DNA of 64,000 bases, taken from the NCBI RefSeq assembly GCF_004346195.1, contig NZ_SMAK01000004.1:62001-126000 (forward strand). Reading direction: 5' to 3'. A program made the translations under genes and the position numbers. Of the stretch, positions 1 through 10,100 are shown in pieces. The DNA is from Tepidamorphus gemmatus. Its GTDB lineage: Bacteria; Pseudomonadota; Alphaproteobacteria; Rhizobiales; Tepidamorphaceae. The stretch's first letter is position 1; every line of letters begins with the position of its first letter. The notes below the pieces were generated by a model. It was not told where the DNA came from. It saw nothing but the letters and a program-made list of their open reading frames with translations, and did no database searches.

Positions 1-495
1 CGCCATCTGCAGGATCTCGCTGCGCTTCTTCTCGCCGCCCGAGAAGCCGACATTGACGGGGCGCTTCAGCATGTCCTGGGAGATGTTCAGCGCAGCCGAT
101 TTCTCGCGAACCAGCCGCATGAACTCCGGGGTCGACAGTTCGCCCTCGCCGCGCGCCTTGCGCTGGGCGTTGAGCGCCGTCTTGAGGAAGGTCATGAAGG
201 CGACGCCGGGAATTTCGACCGGATACTGAAAGGCGAGAAACACGCCCTCCGCTGCCCGCTCGTCGGGCTCCATGTCGAGAAGGTCCTCGCCACGGTAGAG
301 GATCTCGCCGTCCGTGACCTCGTAGTCCTCCTTGCCGGCCAGCACATAGGACAGCGTCGACTTCCCGGAGCCATTCGGCCCCATGATCGCGTGCACCTCG
401 CCGGCGTTCACCGTCAGGTCGAGCCCCTTGAGGATCTCGGTCCCGTCCTCTGCGATCCTGACGTGAAGGTTCCTGATTTCGAGCAGAGCGGTCAT
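1..495 (-). CDS. sufC: SufC, Fe-S cluster assembly ATPase (3' part outside the window)
   Basis: ABC-type ATPase that binds SufB and SufD in the cytoplasmic SufBCD scaffold and powers Fe-S cluster assembly. The 165 visible residues carry a Walker A motif GPNGSGKST at about residues 39-47 and the ABC signature FSGGEKKRSE at about 151-160, the form typical of SufC. The Walker B region and the rest of the protein lie beyond position 1, so the gene is cut by the window edge rather than broken. The ATG start follows the stop of the small upstream gene by 14 bases, which suggests translation from the same suf transcript. SufD and SufS would be expected next, outside the window. Confidence 0.96.
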   Translation of the reverse strand, partial: MTALLEIRNLHVRIAEDGTEILKGLDLTVNAGEVHAIMGPNGSGKSTLSYVLAGKEDYEVTDGEILYRGEDLLDMEPDERAAEGVFLAFQYPVEIPGVAFMTFLKTALNAQRKARGEGELSTPEFMRLVREKSAALNISQDMLKRPVNVGFSGGEKKRSEILQMA

Positions 496-509
496 GTCTT
501 GATCTTTCT

Positions 510-827
510 TCAATAGCTGCGGCTCTCGCGCATCTCGTAGTGCTGAGAGCGTGCGTCGAAACGCTTCAGGAGCTTGCGCGCTGCATCGGGGACATACGCC
601 AATTCATAGTCCTCGCCGACGAAAGCCTTGACGTCGTCGCGCGTCTCGAAGCGCATGATGGTGATGAACTCCTCCTCACCGTCGAGCGAACGGCGCAGCA
701 GGTCGATCCCCCTGAAGCCGGGGATGTGCATCTGCTCGATGCCATGGAAGATCTCCCGCTTCAGCAGGGTCTCGTAGGCATCGCCATTCTCCGGTGCGGT
801 GTAGCCGTGCCAGATGCGAAGGATCAT
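510..827 (-). CDS. Small ABM-fold (antibiotic biosynthesis monooxygenase-like) protein inside the suf operon
   Basis: A 105-residue protein that reads as a single ferredoxin-like ABM (antibiotic biosynthesis monooxygenase / dimeric alpha-beta barrel) domain. It begins MILRIWHGYTAPENGDAY and carries a central FITIMRFET strand and an EDYELAYVP segment, which I recognise from stand-alone ABM-family proteins. It lies 17 bases after the sufB stop and 14 bases before the sufC start, so it is very probably co-translated with them. ABM-fold families include oxygenases and haem-degrading enzymes, but nothing here fixes a substrate. A link to iron or Fe-S metabolism is inferred only from position. The ATG at 827 is chosen because the protein matches the family from its first strand and upstream codons in this frame are antisense to sufB. 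Confidence 0.8.
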   Translation of the reverse strand: MILRIWHGYTAPENGDAYETLLKREIFHGIEQMHIPGFRGIDLLRRSLDGEEEFITIMRFETRDDVKAFVGEDYELAYVPDAARKLLKRFDARSQHYEMRESRSY

Positions 828-844
828 CGTTGCATCGCCTCCGG

Positions 845-2314
845 TCAGCCCACCGATCCCTCTAGGCTGATGCCGATCAGCTTCTGGGTCTCGACCATGA
901 ACTCCATCGGCAGCTGTTGCAGGACGTCGCGGACGAATCCGTTGACGATCAACGCCACCGCCTCCTCTTCCGACAGACCGCGCTGCATGCAGTAGAACAT
1001 CTGGTCGTCGGAGATCTTCGAGGTGGTCGCCTCGTGCTCGAACACCGCCGTGGCGTTCTTCGATTCGATATAGGGCACGGTGTGGGCGCCGCAGCGGTTG
1101 CCGATCAGCAGCGAGTCGCACTGGGTAAAGTTGCGCGCCCCGGTCGCCCTGGCGTGCGCCGAGACCAGGCCGCGATAGGTGTTGTTGGACTGCCCTGCAG
1201 CGATGCCCTTCGAGATGATCCGGCTCGAGGTATTGCGGCCGAGATGGATCATCTTGGTGCCGGAATCGACCTGCTGGTGACCGTTGGAAATGGCGATCGA
1301 ATAGAATTCCCCACGCGAATTGTCGCCCCTCAGGATGCAGCTCGGGTACTTCCAGGTGATCGCCGACCCGGTCTCGACCTGCGTCCAGGAGATCTTCGAG
1401 TTGCGGCCGCGGCAATCGCCACGCTTGGTGACGAAGTTGTAGATTCCGCCCTTCCCGTCCTTGTCGCCCGGATACCAGTTTTGCACGGTCGAATACTTTA
1501 TCTCGGCGTCATCCAGCGCGACCAGTTCGACGACAGCAGCATGCAGCTGATTCTCGTCGCGCATCGGCGCCGTGCAGCCTTCGAGATAGCTCACATAGGC
1601 GCCCTTGTCGGCGATGATCAGCGTACGCTCGAACTGGCCGGTCTGCCTCTCGTTGATGCGGAAATAGGTGGACAGTTCCATCGGGCAGCGCACGCCCGGC
1701 GGCACGTAGACGAACGATCCGTCGGAGAACACCGCGGAATTGAGCGTGGCATAGAAGTTGTCGCTCGTCGGCACAACCGATCCAAGATATTTGCGCACCA
1801 GATCCGGATGCTCGCGCAGCGCTTCGGAGATCGAGCAGAATATGACGCCGTGCCGGGCGAGTTCCTCGCGGAAGGTCGTCACCACCGAGACGGAGTCGAA
1901 CACTGCGTCGACGGCGACCCGCGCGCCCTCGACGCCGGCCAGCACCGCCTGTTCCTTGAGCGGAATGCCGAGCTTGGCGTAGGTCTCGAGAAGCTGCGGA
2001 TCGACCTCGTCGAGGCTCTTCGGCGCCTTAGCGGTCTTCGGCGCGGCGTAATAGTAGAGGTCATCGAAGTCGATCTTAGGATAGCTGACCCGCGCCCAGG
2101 TCGGCTCGGTCATCGTGCGCCAGCGCCGATAGGCATCGAGGCGCCAGTCGAGCATCCAGTCGGGCTCGCCCTTCTTGGCGGAGATGAACCGGACGATGTC
2201 CTCGTTCAGTCCCTTCGGCGCCTTCTCCGACTCGATCTCGGTAAAGAAGCCGTACTTGTACCTATCGACGTCGATCTCGCGAACCTGCTCGATCGTCTCG
2301 CGAACTGCTGGCAT
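845..2314 (-). CDS. sufB: SufB, Fe-S cluster scaffold subunit
   Basis: A 489-residue core subunit of the SufBC2D complex, on which Fe-S clusters are assembled. The family length and sequence are full: an N-terminal region with the YKYGF and EPDWM signatures, then the long beta-helix with [18 protein letters not shown], the GCTAP segment, and a C-terminal region with [11 protein letters not shown] and [13 protein letters not shown]. Several conserved cysteines and a late histidine that the family uses for cluster assembly are visible. It follows the cysteine desulfurase gene by 43 bases and precedes the ABM-like gene and sufC, so it belongs to the same minus-strand operon. Its ATG is preceded by a GGAG-like ribosome binding site. 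Confidence 0.97.
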   Translation of the reverse strand: MPAVRETIEQVREIDVDRYKYGFFTEIESEKAPKGLNEDIVRFISAKKGEPDWMLDWRLDAYRRWRTMTEPTWARVSYPKIDFDDLYYYAAPKTAKAPKSLDEVDPQLLETYAKLGIPLKEQAVLAGVEGARVAVDAVFDSVSVVTTFREELARHGVIFCSISEALREHPDLVRKYLGSVVPTSDNFYATLNSAVFSDGSFVYVPPGVRCPMELSTYFRINERQTGQFERTLIIADKGAYVSYLEGCTAPMRDENQLHAAVVELVALDDAEIKYSTVQNWYPGDKDGKGGIYNFVTKRGDCRGRNSKISWTQVETGSAITWKYPSCILRGDNSRGEFYSIAISNGHQQVDSGTKMIHLGRNTSSRIISKGIAAGQSNNTYRGLVSAHARATGARNFTQCDSLLIGNRCGAHTVPYIESKNATAVFEHEATTSKISDDQMFYCMQRGLSEEEAVALIVNGFVRDVLQQLPMEFMVETQKLIGISLEGSVG

Positions 2315-2357
2315 TCATTGCTCCTTCGCTCACGGCTTCAAGGGCCGTGGGTTTCGC

Positions 2358-3506
2358 TCATGCCGCGACGACACTGGCCTGCCGGCGTCCGGCAAATCTC
2401 TCCTCGAGTCTCCGCCACGCCTTCAGGAGGCGTTCGACGTCCTCGCGCGTGCTGGACCAGCCGAGGCTCATGCGGATCGCGCCGGAGGCAAGGTCCGGCG
2501 ACACCCCCATGGCGGCAAGCACGTGCGAGCGCCCGACCTTCCCGGACGAGCAGGCCGATCCAGAACTGACGCACACACCGTCCAGATCTAGCGCGATCAT
2601 CGCACTCTCGGCGGCAATACCGGGAACCGCAAAGCAACTGGTATTCGCCAGTCTCGCCCGCCCGGAAGCGAAGATGACCGCAGAGGGCGAGATAGTGCGC
2701 AACGACCGCTCGAACCAGTCCCTCAGCTCGCAGATCTTGTCCTCACCAGACACGTCTGCGGCCGCAAGTCGGGCCGCCGCGCCGAAACCCGCAATCGCCG
2801 GAACCGGCTCGGTGCCCGTTCTGAGCGAGCGCTCCTGCCCGCCGCCACCCCAGAGCGGCACGACCGGAACCGACCGCGTGCGACGCACGAGCGCGCCGAC
2901 ACCCTGCGGCCCGCCCAGCTTGTGGGCCGACAGGCTGAGGAGGTCGACCCCGAGCGACTCGAGGTCCGTTCCTGTCCGACCGGCCGCCTGCACGGCATCG
3001 CAATGTACCAAGGCGCCGGCGGCATGGGCGAGTCGCGCTGCCTCGGCGACCGGCTGAAGAACGCCCGTCTCGTTGTTGGCGGCCATGACCGACACCATCG
3101 CCGGCACCGGCGTCGTCGCGAGGCGCCGCTCGAGCCACTCCAGATCGATGACGCCATCGCCATCTACCGGGATCGTCTCGACATGGTCCGGGGCGAAGCG
3201 GCCACCGGCCAGGACGCAGGGATGCTCGACGGCGGAGACGAGCAGCCGGTCGCCCGGAGCACGTGGCGCAAGCGCCAGGGCCGCGGCCTCGGTACCGCCG
3301 CTGGTGAAGACGACATTGGCCGGGTCGGCGCCGACCAACCCGGCCACGGCCGCACGCGCCTCCTCGATCAGCCGACGCGCCTCGCGCCCGGCGGCATGCA
3401 CCGAGGACGCATTACCCGAAATGCGCATCGCTGCGGCCATGGCCTCGGCCACCGCGGGCCGGACCGGCGCAGTCGCGTTGAAATCCAGGTAGGCCGTCGT
3501 CCCCAC
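2358..3506 (-). CDS. iscS: Cysteine desulfurase, NifS/IscS type
   Basis: A 382-residue PLP enzyme that takes sulfur from cysteine for Fe-S cluster assembly. The PLP lysine is in SLSAHKLGG (K196), the cofactor aspartate is in VHCDAVQ (D170), and the catalytic cysteine is in SSGSACSSGK (C319), the class I (NifS/IscS) loop pattern. The best start is a GTG with a GAGGAG ribosome binding site about 10 bases upstream. It is the first gene of the suf operon, as in many Hyphomicrobiales, which also have a second, SufS-type desulfurase further down. An Irr-type palindrome lies about 135 bases upstream. The symbol iscS follows common usage in this order; nifS-like would be equally fair. Confidence 0.93.
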   Translation of the reverse strand: MGTTAYLDFNATAPVRPAVAEAMAAAMRISGNASSVHAAGREARRLIEEARAAVAGLVGADPANVVFTSGGTEAAALALAPRAPGDRLLVSAVEHPCVLAGGRFAPDHVETIPVDGDGVIDLEWLERRLATTPVPAMVSVMAANNETGVLQPVAEAARLAHAAGALVHCDAVQAAGRTGTDLESLGVDLLSLSAHKLGGPQGVGALVRRTRSVPVVPLWGGGGQERSLRTGTEPVPAIAGFGAAARLAAADVSGEDKICELRDWFERSLRTISPSAVIFASGRARLANTSCFAVPGIAAESAMIALDLDGVCVSSGSACSSGKVGRSHVLAAMGVSPDLASGAIRMSLGWSSTREDVERLLKAWRRLEERFAGRRQASVVAA

Positions 3507-3640
3507 CTGTCGCTGGCTCCTCTTGCCGACAGGAACCTCGTGTCTTGAACTCTTGCGTCCGACACAAGATATGTGATGTCTGTCCGGGAAACGCGCAGTG
3601 TTTGCGCCGCTGCGGCGAAAGCCCGGGCCGCGTCACCCAC

Positions 3641-3657
3641 TTTCGAAGTGTTCTAAA
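3641..3657. promoter_or_regulatory. Candidate Irr-binding (ICE-like) palindrome upstream of the suf operon
   Basis: The plus strand reads TTTCGAAGTGTTCTAAA, an inverted repeat of two 7-base arms around 3 bases. It matches the rhizobial ICE pattern TTTAGAA-N3-TTCTAAA at 13 of 14 arm positions. It sits between the divergent cysteine desulfurase and alpha/beta hydrolase genes, 135 bases before the first and 126 before the second. Irr is the haem-responsive iron regulator of Hyphomicrobiales and is known to act on suf genes there. Binding here is inferred from sequence alone. Confidence 0.6.
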
Positions 3658-3782
3658 CTGTTGTAGGAGGGCGTCGCGCGGGTGTCAAGAATGCGTCCGC
3701 GCGCTCAGGTCCGCGGCGGCGCAGAGTCTTCGTCCTCGGCGATGGCCTTCCTGCGCAACGACAACAGAGGACGGTCCGTCTC

Positions 3783-4448
3783 ATGCCGGAAGTAATCTTC
3801 ACGGGACCAGCCGGTCGCATCGAAGGCAGATATCAGCCGCCGAAGACCCGGCACTCGCGGATTGCGCTCATCCTGCATCCGCACCCGCAGTTCGGCGGGA
3901 CGATGAATAATCAGATCGCCTACCAGCTCTATTACATGTTCGCCGAACGCGGCTTTGCCGTGCTGCGCTTCAACTTCCGCGGGGTTGGGCGCAGCCAGGG
4001 AACCTTCGACCACGGCCAGGGTGAGCTATCGGACGCCGCCGCCGCGCTGGACTGGGTTCAGGGCCTCAATCCCGACGCGCGGGCCTGCTGGATCGCCGGC
4101 TTCTCGTTCGGTTCCTGGATCGGCATGCAGCTGCTGATGCGACGTCCCGAGGTCGAAGGCTTCATCTCGATCGCACCGCAACCCAATCTCTACGACTTCT
4201 CGTTCCTCGCGCCCTGCCCCTCATCGGGGCTGATCGTTCACGGCTCCGCCGATCGCGTCGTGCCGCCGTCCGACATCCAGACGCTGGTGGAGAAGCTCAA
4301 GACGCAAAAGGGAATCGTCATCGACCAGCAGATCGTCGAGGGCGCCAACCACTTCTTCGAGAACAAGGTCGACGAACTGATGGCGATCTGCGGCAGTTAC
4401 CTCGACAGGCGGCTGGCCGCTGCCGCGAAGGAAGACGACGCCGCCTGA
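3783..4448 (+). CDS. Alpha/beta hydrolase
   Basis: A 221-residue cytoplasmic alpha/beta hydrolase of a family often found next to suf genes in Hyphomicrobiales. The nucleophile elbow is GFSFGS with Ser108, the acid is likely Asp157 (HGSADRVV) and the base His190 (EGANHFF). The N-terminal HPHPQFGGTMNN motif supplies the oxyanion region and is characteristic of this family. There is no signal peptide. It is transcribed away from the cysteine desulfurase gene and shares its intergenic region, including the ICE-like box, so iron control of both is possible. The substrate is unknown. Confidence 0.88.
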   Translation: MPEVIFTGPAGRIEGRYQPPKTRHSRIALILHPHPQFGGTMNNQIAYQLYYMFAERGFAVLRFNFRGVGRSQGTFDHGQGELSDAAAALDWVQGLNPDARACWIAGFSFGSWIGMQLLMRRPEVEGFISIAPQPNLYDFSFLAPCPSSGLIVHGSADRVVPPSDIQTLVEKLKTQKGIVIDQQIVEGANHFFENKVDELMAICGSYLDRRLAAAAKEDDAA

Positions 4449-4492
4449 GCGGCGGGCCGCACCCGCTGTCGCAGCCCCCCAAACCCAGCGAG

Positions 4493-4515
4493 ATGCCCGG
4501 GTCAAGCCCGGGCAT
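4493..4515. repeat. Perfect 9-bp stem palindrome between convergent genes
   Basis: ATGCCCGGG and CCCGGGCAT form a perfect 9-bp stem around TCAAG. It lies in the 229-base space between the convergent hydrolase and anmK genes. There is no T-run, so it is not a textbook terminator. Similar palindromes are common between genes in Hyphomicrobiales and may be dispersed repeats or bidirectional transcript ends. The rest of this space shows nothing recognisable. Confidence 0.5.
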
Positions 4516-4677
4516 GTGTGGGATCGGCGTCGAGAGGGCGGAATCAGACGGGCTGCGGGCTCGGACACACCTTTCAGCTGTGCGCAGATGGCACCACGCC
4601 GCGCGCCTGCTGTCTGCCCCGAAGCCCCTGCCGGACCCGAGCCAGCACCCCTGGGCATCCGGACCCTTCCCGATCGA

Positions 4678-5802
4678 TCAGCGCCCCGATGCGACTGCCC
4701 TCGCCACGACCCCGCCCGTCATCGCCTTCGGCACGCCCGTCGTCGTCGGGTAGCTGAGCGGCAGGCCCTTCAGCGAGCGCACGGCGAGATAGGCGAAGGC
4801 TTGGGCCTCGATATGGGACGCCGACAAGCCGGCAGCGTCGGCGGTCGTGACGGGCGCCGACAGCCGTGCGCTCAGCATCGCGAGCAGCGTCTGATTGCGG
4901 GCACCGCCACCGGCGACGATCCAGCGGCGGACCGGCGCCGGAAACCAGCGTTCGGCTGCGGCCACGGATGCCGCCGTGAAGGCAGCCAGCGTCGCCGCAC
5001 CGTCCTCAAGCGACAGCGCGGAGACCGCCCCGAGCGGAAAGTCGTTGCGATCGAGTGACTTCGGCGGCGGCCGGTCGAAATAGGCGTCGTCCATCAACGT
5101 CGCCAACGCCACCGTGTCGACCTGGCCAGCGGCCGCGATGCGGCCGTCCTCGTCGAAGGCGATGCCGGCCCGCTGCATCACCCAGTCGTCGATCAGCGCA
5201 TTGCCCGGCCCGGTGTCGAAAGCGACAGGATCGCCCTCTCCAACGAAGGTGACATTGCCGACGCCACCCAGGTTGAGGATCGCCACCGGCAGCCTCCAGC
5301 CGTGACGACGGGCGATCGCGCGGTGATAGGCGGGCACGAGTGGCGCGCCCTGACCGCCCGCGGCAACGTCGGCCGCCCTGAAATCGTAGACGACGGGAAT
5401 GCGGAGCCGATCGGCGAGCGCCGCCGCGTCGCCGATCTGCACGGTCAGGCGCTGCTCGGGCCGGTGCAGCACCGTCTGGCCATGGAACCCAACGACATCC
5501 ACATCCGCGGCCGACAGTCCCGCAGCGACGAAGAGCGCCTCGACAGCCTCCGCATGGGCGGCCGTGACCATGCGCTCCGCTTCCGCGAGCACGCCCGCCC
5601 GATCGGAGCGGTCGGCGATGGCGCGCGCTGCGACGAGCGCCTCGCGCAGGACGGCGCGCTCGGCCGGCACGTATGGTCGTTCCGCCAGCGCGCCATAGGC
5701 TGCTATCGTCTCTCCATCCGTGACGAGGACGGCTGCATCGACACCGTCCATCGACGTGCCACTCATCAGACCGATCGCCGTCAGCGCTTTCGTCACGCCC
5801 AT
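4678..5802 (-). CDS. anmK: Anhydro-N-acetylmuramic acid kinase
   Basis: A sugar kinase that phosphorylates and opens 1,6-anhydro-N-acetylmuramic acid during cell-wall recycling, giving MurNAc-6-phosphate. The N-terminal phosphate-binding motif IGLMSGTSMDGVDA is diagnostic. Further on are the GFHGQTVLHRP, LNLGGVGNVTF and FDTGPGNALIDDW motifs of the AnmK family. I place the start at the ATG giving MGVTKALTAIG (374 residues), because the next upstream ATG would add eight unconserved residues. It is divergent from tyrS; the two starts are about 83 bases apart, so their promoters must share a short region. This pairing with tyrS is common in Hyphomicrobiales. Confidence 0.95.
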   Translation of the reverse strand: MGVTKALTAIGLMSGTSMDGVDAAVLVTDGETIAAYGALAERPYVPAERAVLREALVAARAIADRSDRAGVLAEAERMVTAAHAEAVEALFVAAGLSAADVDVVGFHGQTVLHRPEQRLTVQIGDAAALADRLRIPVVYDFRAADVAAGGQGAPLVPAYHRAIARRHGWRLPVAILNLGGVGNVTFVGEGDPVAFDTGPGNALIDDWVMQRAGIAFDEDGRIAAAGQVDTVALATLMDDAYFDRPPPKSLDRNDFPLGAVSALSLEDGAATLAAFTAASVAAAERWFPAPVRRWIVAGGGARNQTLLAMLSARLSAPVTTADAAGLSASHIEAQAFAYLAVRSLKGLPLSYPTTTGVPKAMTGGVVARAVASGR

Positions 5803-5885
5803 GCCTCTGCTAGAGGGTGCCGCCATTCCAATCGAGGTCGCCGGCTGGCGATGGCTGGCCGCGACCGCAGTCTGGATACCACGCG

Positions 5886-7136
5886 ATGAGCGGTTTCAAG
5901 TCCGATTTCCTGCACGTTCTGTCCGAGCGCGGTTACATCCATCAATGTTCTGATGCGGACGGGCTCGATGCCAAGGCGCACGAGGGCTCCCTCGTCGCCT
6001 ATGTCGGCTACGACTGCACCGGGCCGTCGCTGCATGTCGGGCACCTGCTGTCGATCATGATGCTGCGCTGGTTCCAGAAGACGGGGCATACACCGATCAC
6101 GCTGATGGGTGGCGGCACGACCCGCGTCGGCGACCCGTCCGGCAAGGACGAGATGCGCAAGCTGCTCACCTACGAGCAGATCGAGGCCAACAAGCAGAGC
6201 CTGAAGGAGGTGTTCTCGCGCTTCGTCGCGTACGAGGGCGCGAACGCCGCGATCATGTCGGACAATGCCGAATGGCTCGCGCCGCTCAACTACATCGACT
6301 TCCTGCGCGAGGTCGGCCGGCACTTCTCCGTCAACCGGATGCTCAGCTTCGATTCCGTGAAGCTGAGGCTGGATCGCGAGTCGGAACTGTCTTTCCTCGA
6401 GTTCAACTACATGATCCTACAGGCTTACGACTTCGTGGAGCTGAACCGGCGCTACGGCTGCGTGCTGCAGATGGGCGGATCCGATCAGTGGGGCAACATC
6501 ATCAACGGCATCGATCTCGGCCGACGCATGGGCACGCCGCAGCTCTATGCGCTGACCTGTCCGCTCATCACCACCGCGTCGGGTGCCAAGATGGGCAAGA
6601 CCGCCGCCGGCGCCGTCTGGCTCAAGGCCGACATGCTCAGCCCCTGGGACTACTGGCAGTTCTGGCGCAACACGGAGGATGGCGACGTCGGCCGCTTCCT
6701 GAGGCTGTTCACCGACCTGCCGCTGGACGAGATCGCCCGGCTCGAGGCGCTGCGGGGCGCAGAGATCAATGAGGCGAAGAAGGTGCTGGCGAACGAGGCG
6801 ACGGCGTTGCTGCACGGCCGCGCCGCCGCCGAGGCAGCCGCCGAGACGGCGCGCAAGACGTTCGAGGAAGGCACGCTCGCCGAGACGCTGCCTACGGTCG
6901 AGATTTCCGGCGGCGAGCTAGACGAGGGCATCGGCGTGCTGACTGCCTTCGTCCGCGCCGGCCTTGTCACCTCCAACGGCGAGGCCCGCAGGGCCGTCGC
7001 CAACGGCGCGCTGCGCGTCAACGACAATCCCGTAACCGACCCTGCCGCATTGCTGCGCGCCGCAGACGTGACGGCGCAGGGCGTGATCAAGCTTTCGTTC
7101 GGGCGCAAGAGACACGTGCTGCTCAGACCACGCTGA
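5886..7136 (+). CDS. tyrS: Tyrosyl-tRNA synthetase
   Basis: A 416-residue class I aminoacyl-tRNA synthetase that charges tRNA-Tyr. The HIGH-like signature is HVGH at residues 50-53 and the KMSKS-like signature is KMGKT at 235-239. The tyrosine-binding segment has [13 protein letters not shown]-terminal S4-type RNA-binding domain, from about residue 350, contains [18 protein letters not shown]. The start at [10 protein letters not shown] fits family N-termini; the longer open frame upstream overlaps the divergent anmK start and adds unconserved residues. It ends only four bases from the end of the convergent YhdP-like gene. Confidence 0.97.
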   Translation: MSGFKSDFLHVLSERGYIHQCSDADGLDAKAHEGSLVAYVGYDCTGPSLHVGHLLSIMMLRWFQKTGHTPITLMGGGTTRVGDPSGKDEMRKLLTYEQIEANKQSLKEVFSRFVAYEGANAAIMSDNAEWLAPLNYIDFLREVGRHFSVNRMLSFDSVKLRLDRESELSFLEFNYMILQAYDFVELNRRYGCVLQMGGSDQWGNIINGIDLGRRMGTPQLYALTCPLITTASGAKMGKTAAGAVWLKADMLSPWDYWQFWRNTEDGDVGRFLRLFTDLPLDEIARLEALRGAEINEAKKVLANEATALLHGRAAAEAAAETARKTFEEGTLAETLPTVEISGGELDEGIGVLTAFVRAGLVTSNGEARRAVANGALRVNDNPVTDPAALLRAADVTAQGVIKLSFGRKRHVLLRPR

Positions 7137-7140
7137 GCCC

Positions 7141-10100
7141 TCAGCGCTGCAGCGGCTCGATCGCATCGGTCGCCGTGCGCGGTACGGCGGCGCGCGGATT
7201 GTCCATGCCGAAGATGTAGCGGAACACGCCTGGCGCCACGACCGAGATCGGATTGATGGTCAGAACCGGCGCGTCCATCGTGCCCGATATCGAATAGGTG
7301 ATGCCGAGCAGGCCTTCGTTGGGCTTGCCGCCGAGCAGTGGCCCGAGGAAGAGCGGCAACTGGCCGAACAGGTTGTTCAATGCGTAGAGTGGCACATAGG
7401 TGCCATGGATCGCCAGGCGCTTGGCCGCGAGGTCGAGCGAGCCTTCGACGGTGGCGCCGACAGCAACTCCGCGCAGCACGCCGTCGCTGACCAAGATCGT
7501 CGGGCCAATGCGCTGGAACGAGGCGGAGAACCGGTCAAACCCGACATCCGAAACGTTAAGACCCTGCTGCGGTGAGGTGGTCACCGTCGCGGAATCGGGA
7601 CGTCCCCGCGACTGCTGCTCGCCGCCTTCGATCAGGTGGGCAAGCGAGGGATCGTTGGCGATCCGGAAGCGGTCGACGTCGATGGTCCCCGCCATGGACG
7701 CGTTGGCGCCGCGACGCGCTGCCGCGAGCCGCAACCGGCCACCCCGCATGTTCGCATAGATACCACTCCAGGCCAGCGTGGTCCCCGCATCGGCACTTTC
7801 CACGCTGAGATCGGCATTTGTTCCGTCGTCGGAATGGCGCAGACTGATCGGCGCACCCCCCTCGCCGGAAGCCGAGAGTTCGAGGCGCGCGATACGTCCG
7901 CCGGTGCGCGAGATCGTCCCCGACAGGTTGGTGAGGGTGACGCCACCCGCTCCGATCGCCCGCTCCACGTCGATGTCGATCCGCATCCCGCTGCCGCCGA
8001 CCTCGGCGCCGCCAGCGCCACTTCGCTGGTTCACGAGCGCCCCGCGAAGATCGATCGACTTGCCGGTCAGGGACACGTTCCGGACCCCGTTCACGGTCCG
8101 ACCATCAACCGAGATGTCGGTGCCTCGCGCCGACCGGAGCACCGGCAGGTTGATGCGCGAGAGTCCGCCGCCCTTCTCGAACTCGGCCGATCCCTCAACC
8201 TGCAGCGAGCTCGAGACGAGCTTCAGATTGGTCAGACGGACCGCGTTGCTGGTCTGCGCCAACACGAACTCGGCCGTGGCCTGCTCGCCGGCAGGCTTCT
8301 CCACCCCAAGGGCCGCGAACCCGATACGGGCCCGCGTGAGGTCGGCATGAATGTGCTGGGAGGTGCCGTCGGCGGTCGCCCGGACATCGGAGACCGTCGC
8401 GACGATCGGACCGGACAGGATCTCGTCGAGCGGAAGACCGAGCCGGCGCCGGGCAGCCTCGTCGAGCGTCATCGTCACGGATCGGGCGCCGGGCTCCCCA
8501 CCGGGCAGCAGCGGGTCGTCGACGGCAACGGCGGCACGCACGCCGTCGAGTTCGGCAGTGCCGGCGATGGAGATCCGGCCATCCTCAATTCGCAGATCGA
8601 CGTCACCGTCGGTGACGCGACGGGCACCGGCGAAGTTGTTCGCGGCGAAGTCCTCGATCCGACCCTCAACCTGCAGCTCGATGTCCGGGAAGCGCAGATC
8701 GTCGATGAATGGTATCGTCATGTGGATGTCGAACCGGCCGTTGCCCTCGAAGTCATCGACATTCATGCCGCGCGAGGCGGCGAAATCGATCGGCGGCTGA
8801 TCGAGCAGCACGAGTGCATCGCTCAGCTTGCCTTCGAGCTTCAAATCGACGATCCCGGTCGAGGGATGGGAGGGAATGTCGGGGACCTCGAAGCGGCCGG
8901 CGGCCACGCGAAGGACGCCGCTTTGAGGAAGCTCGATCCGCGCCTCGGAGGTGAGGCGAATGTCGAACCGCTGGCCATCGACGCGGCCCGTGGCCGCAAC
9001 CCCGACCATCGGAGGAAGATCACCCAGATACCGAAACGACACGTCACGCGCTCGGAACGACAGGTCGAAGGCGCCTTGCGGCAGCGGCACACCGCGCAGC
9101 GCCGAGGCGATCTCCTCCGGCTTTATGTCGACATTGATCCGGGCATCGAGGATGTCGCCCGACAGGAGATTGCGCACGGCCCAGCGCCGCGCCTTGGGTG
9201 CCAGGACCGCGGGCCAGGCCGATTTGAGCGTGTCGACGGTCATGTCCGTTACCGAGCCGGCCAGCTTAACGCCGGGGCTCTCGCCGCGGCCGCCGACAAA
9301 GCCCACGAATGAACCGGCCGTCTGTCCGCTGATCAGATCCAGACGGGACACATGCAGGACACGCTGGTCGGGGACGAGAAACCCCTCGAGCGTGATGGAA
9401 TTGTAGCTGCTCGGCAGATCGCCATTCGGATCGGCGATCGAGATATCCGAGAAATCGAGCTTGAGGGGGATGGTGCCATAGCTGAAATCGCCTCGCTCCG
9501 GCACGGCGATCTGCCCGGTTAGGCGAAATCCGGTCTCCCCCGCCAGCAGCCGCGACGGCCGGATGATGATGGTGCCCGTCGAATACCGCCAGTCGACGGC
9601 GATATCGGCCTCGTCGATCAGAAAACGATGCTCGCCGATCCCGACATGACCAGCTCCGATCAGCACCTCGCTCGACAGCCAGTCGAGGGCGCCGTCGACA
9701 CCGATGGTCAGCGAGAAGTCGGCAGAGATCGGACTGGTCATCACGAAGGGCAGCTGCTTCGGCAGCAGCGGCTCGAGATCGGCGATCGCGAGGTTGCGTA
9801 TTCCCCCGGACAGGATCACGCCCCCGCCGAGCGAGCGCCGCGCCGACCCCTCGAAGCTCGGCATGCCGGCTCCGTCACCGATTCCGACCGCGAATGCGAT
9901 CTCTCCCTCCCGGTCACTGCGCGAGACCACGAGCTCGACATTGTCGATGTCATGCCGACTGCCCGCCTCATCGAATACGCTCACTCGGGCATTGCGGACA
10001 CCGAACCTGGACAGGCCCTGGCGGTTCTCGGCGCCGAGCAGCGCGAACAGGACGGCGAATGCCTCTACCGGAGCAACCAGGGGCGCGGAGCGCGGCGGCT

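Noticed and set aside
7636-9312. Open frame of 558 codons opposite the YhdP-like gene
   Set aside because: Shadow frame; the minus-strand gene has a membrane segment and AsmA-like features, the plus-strand frame has none.
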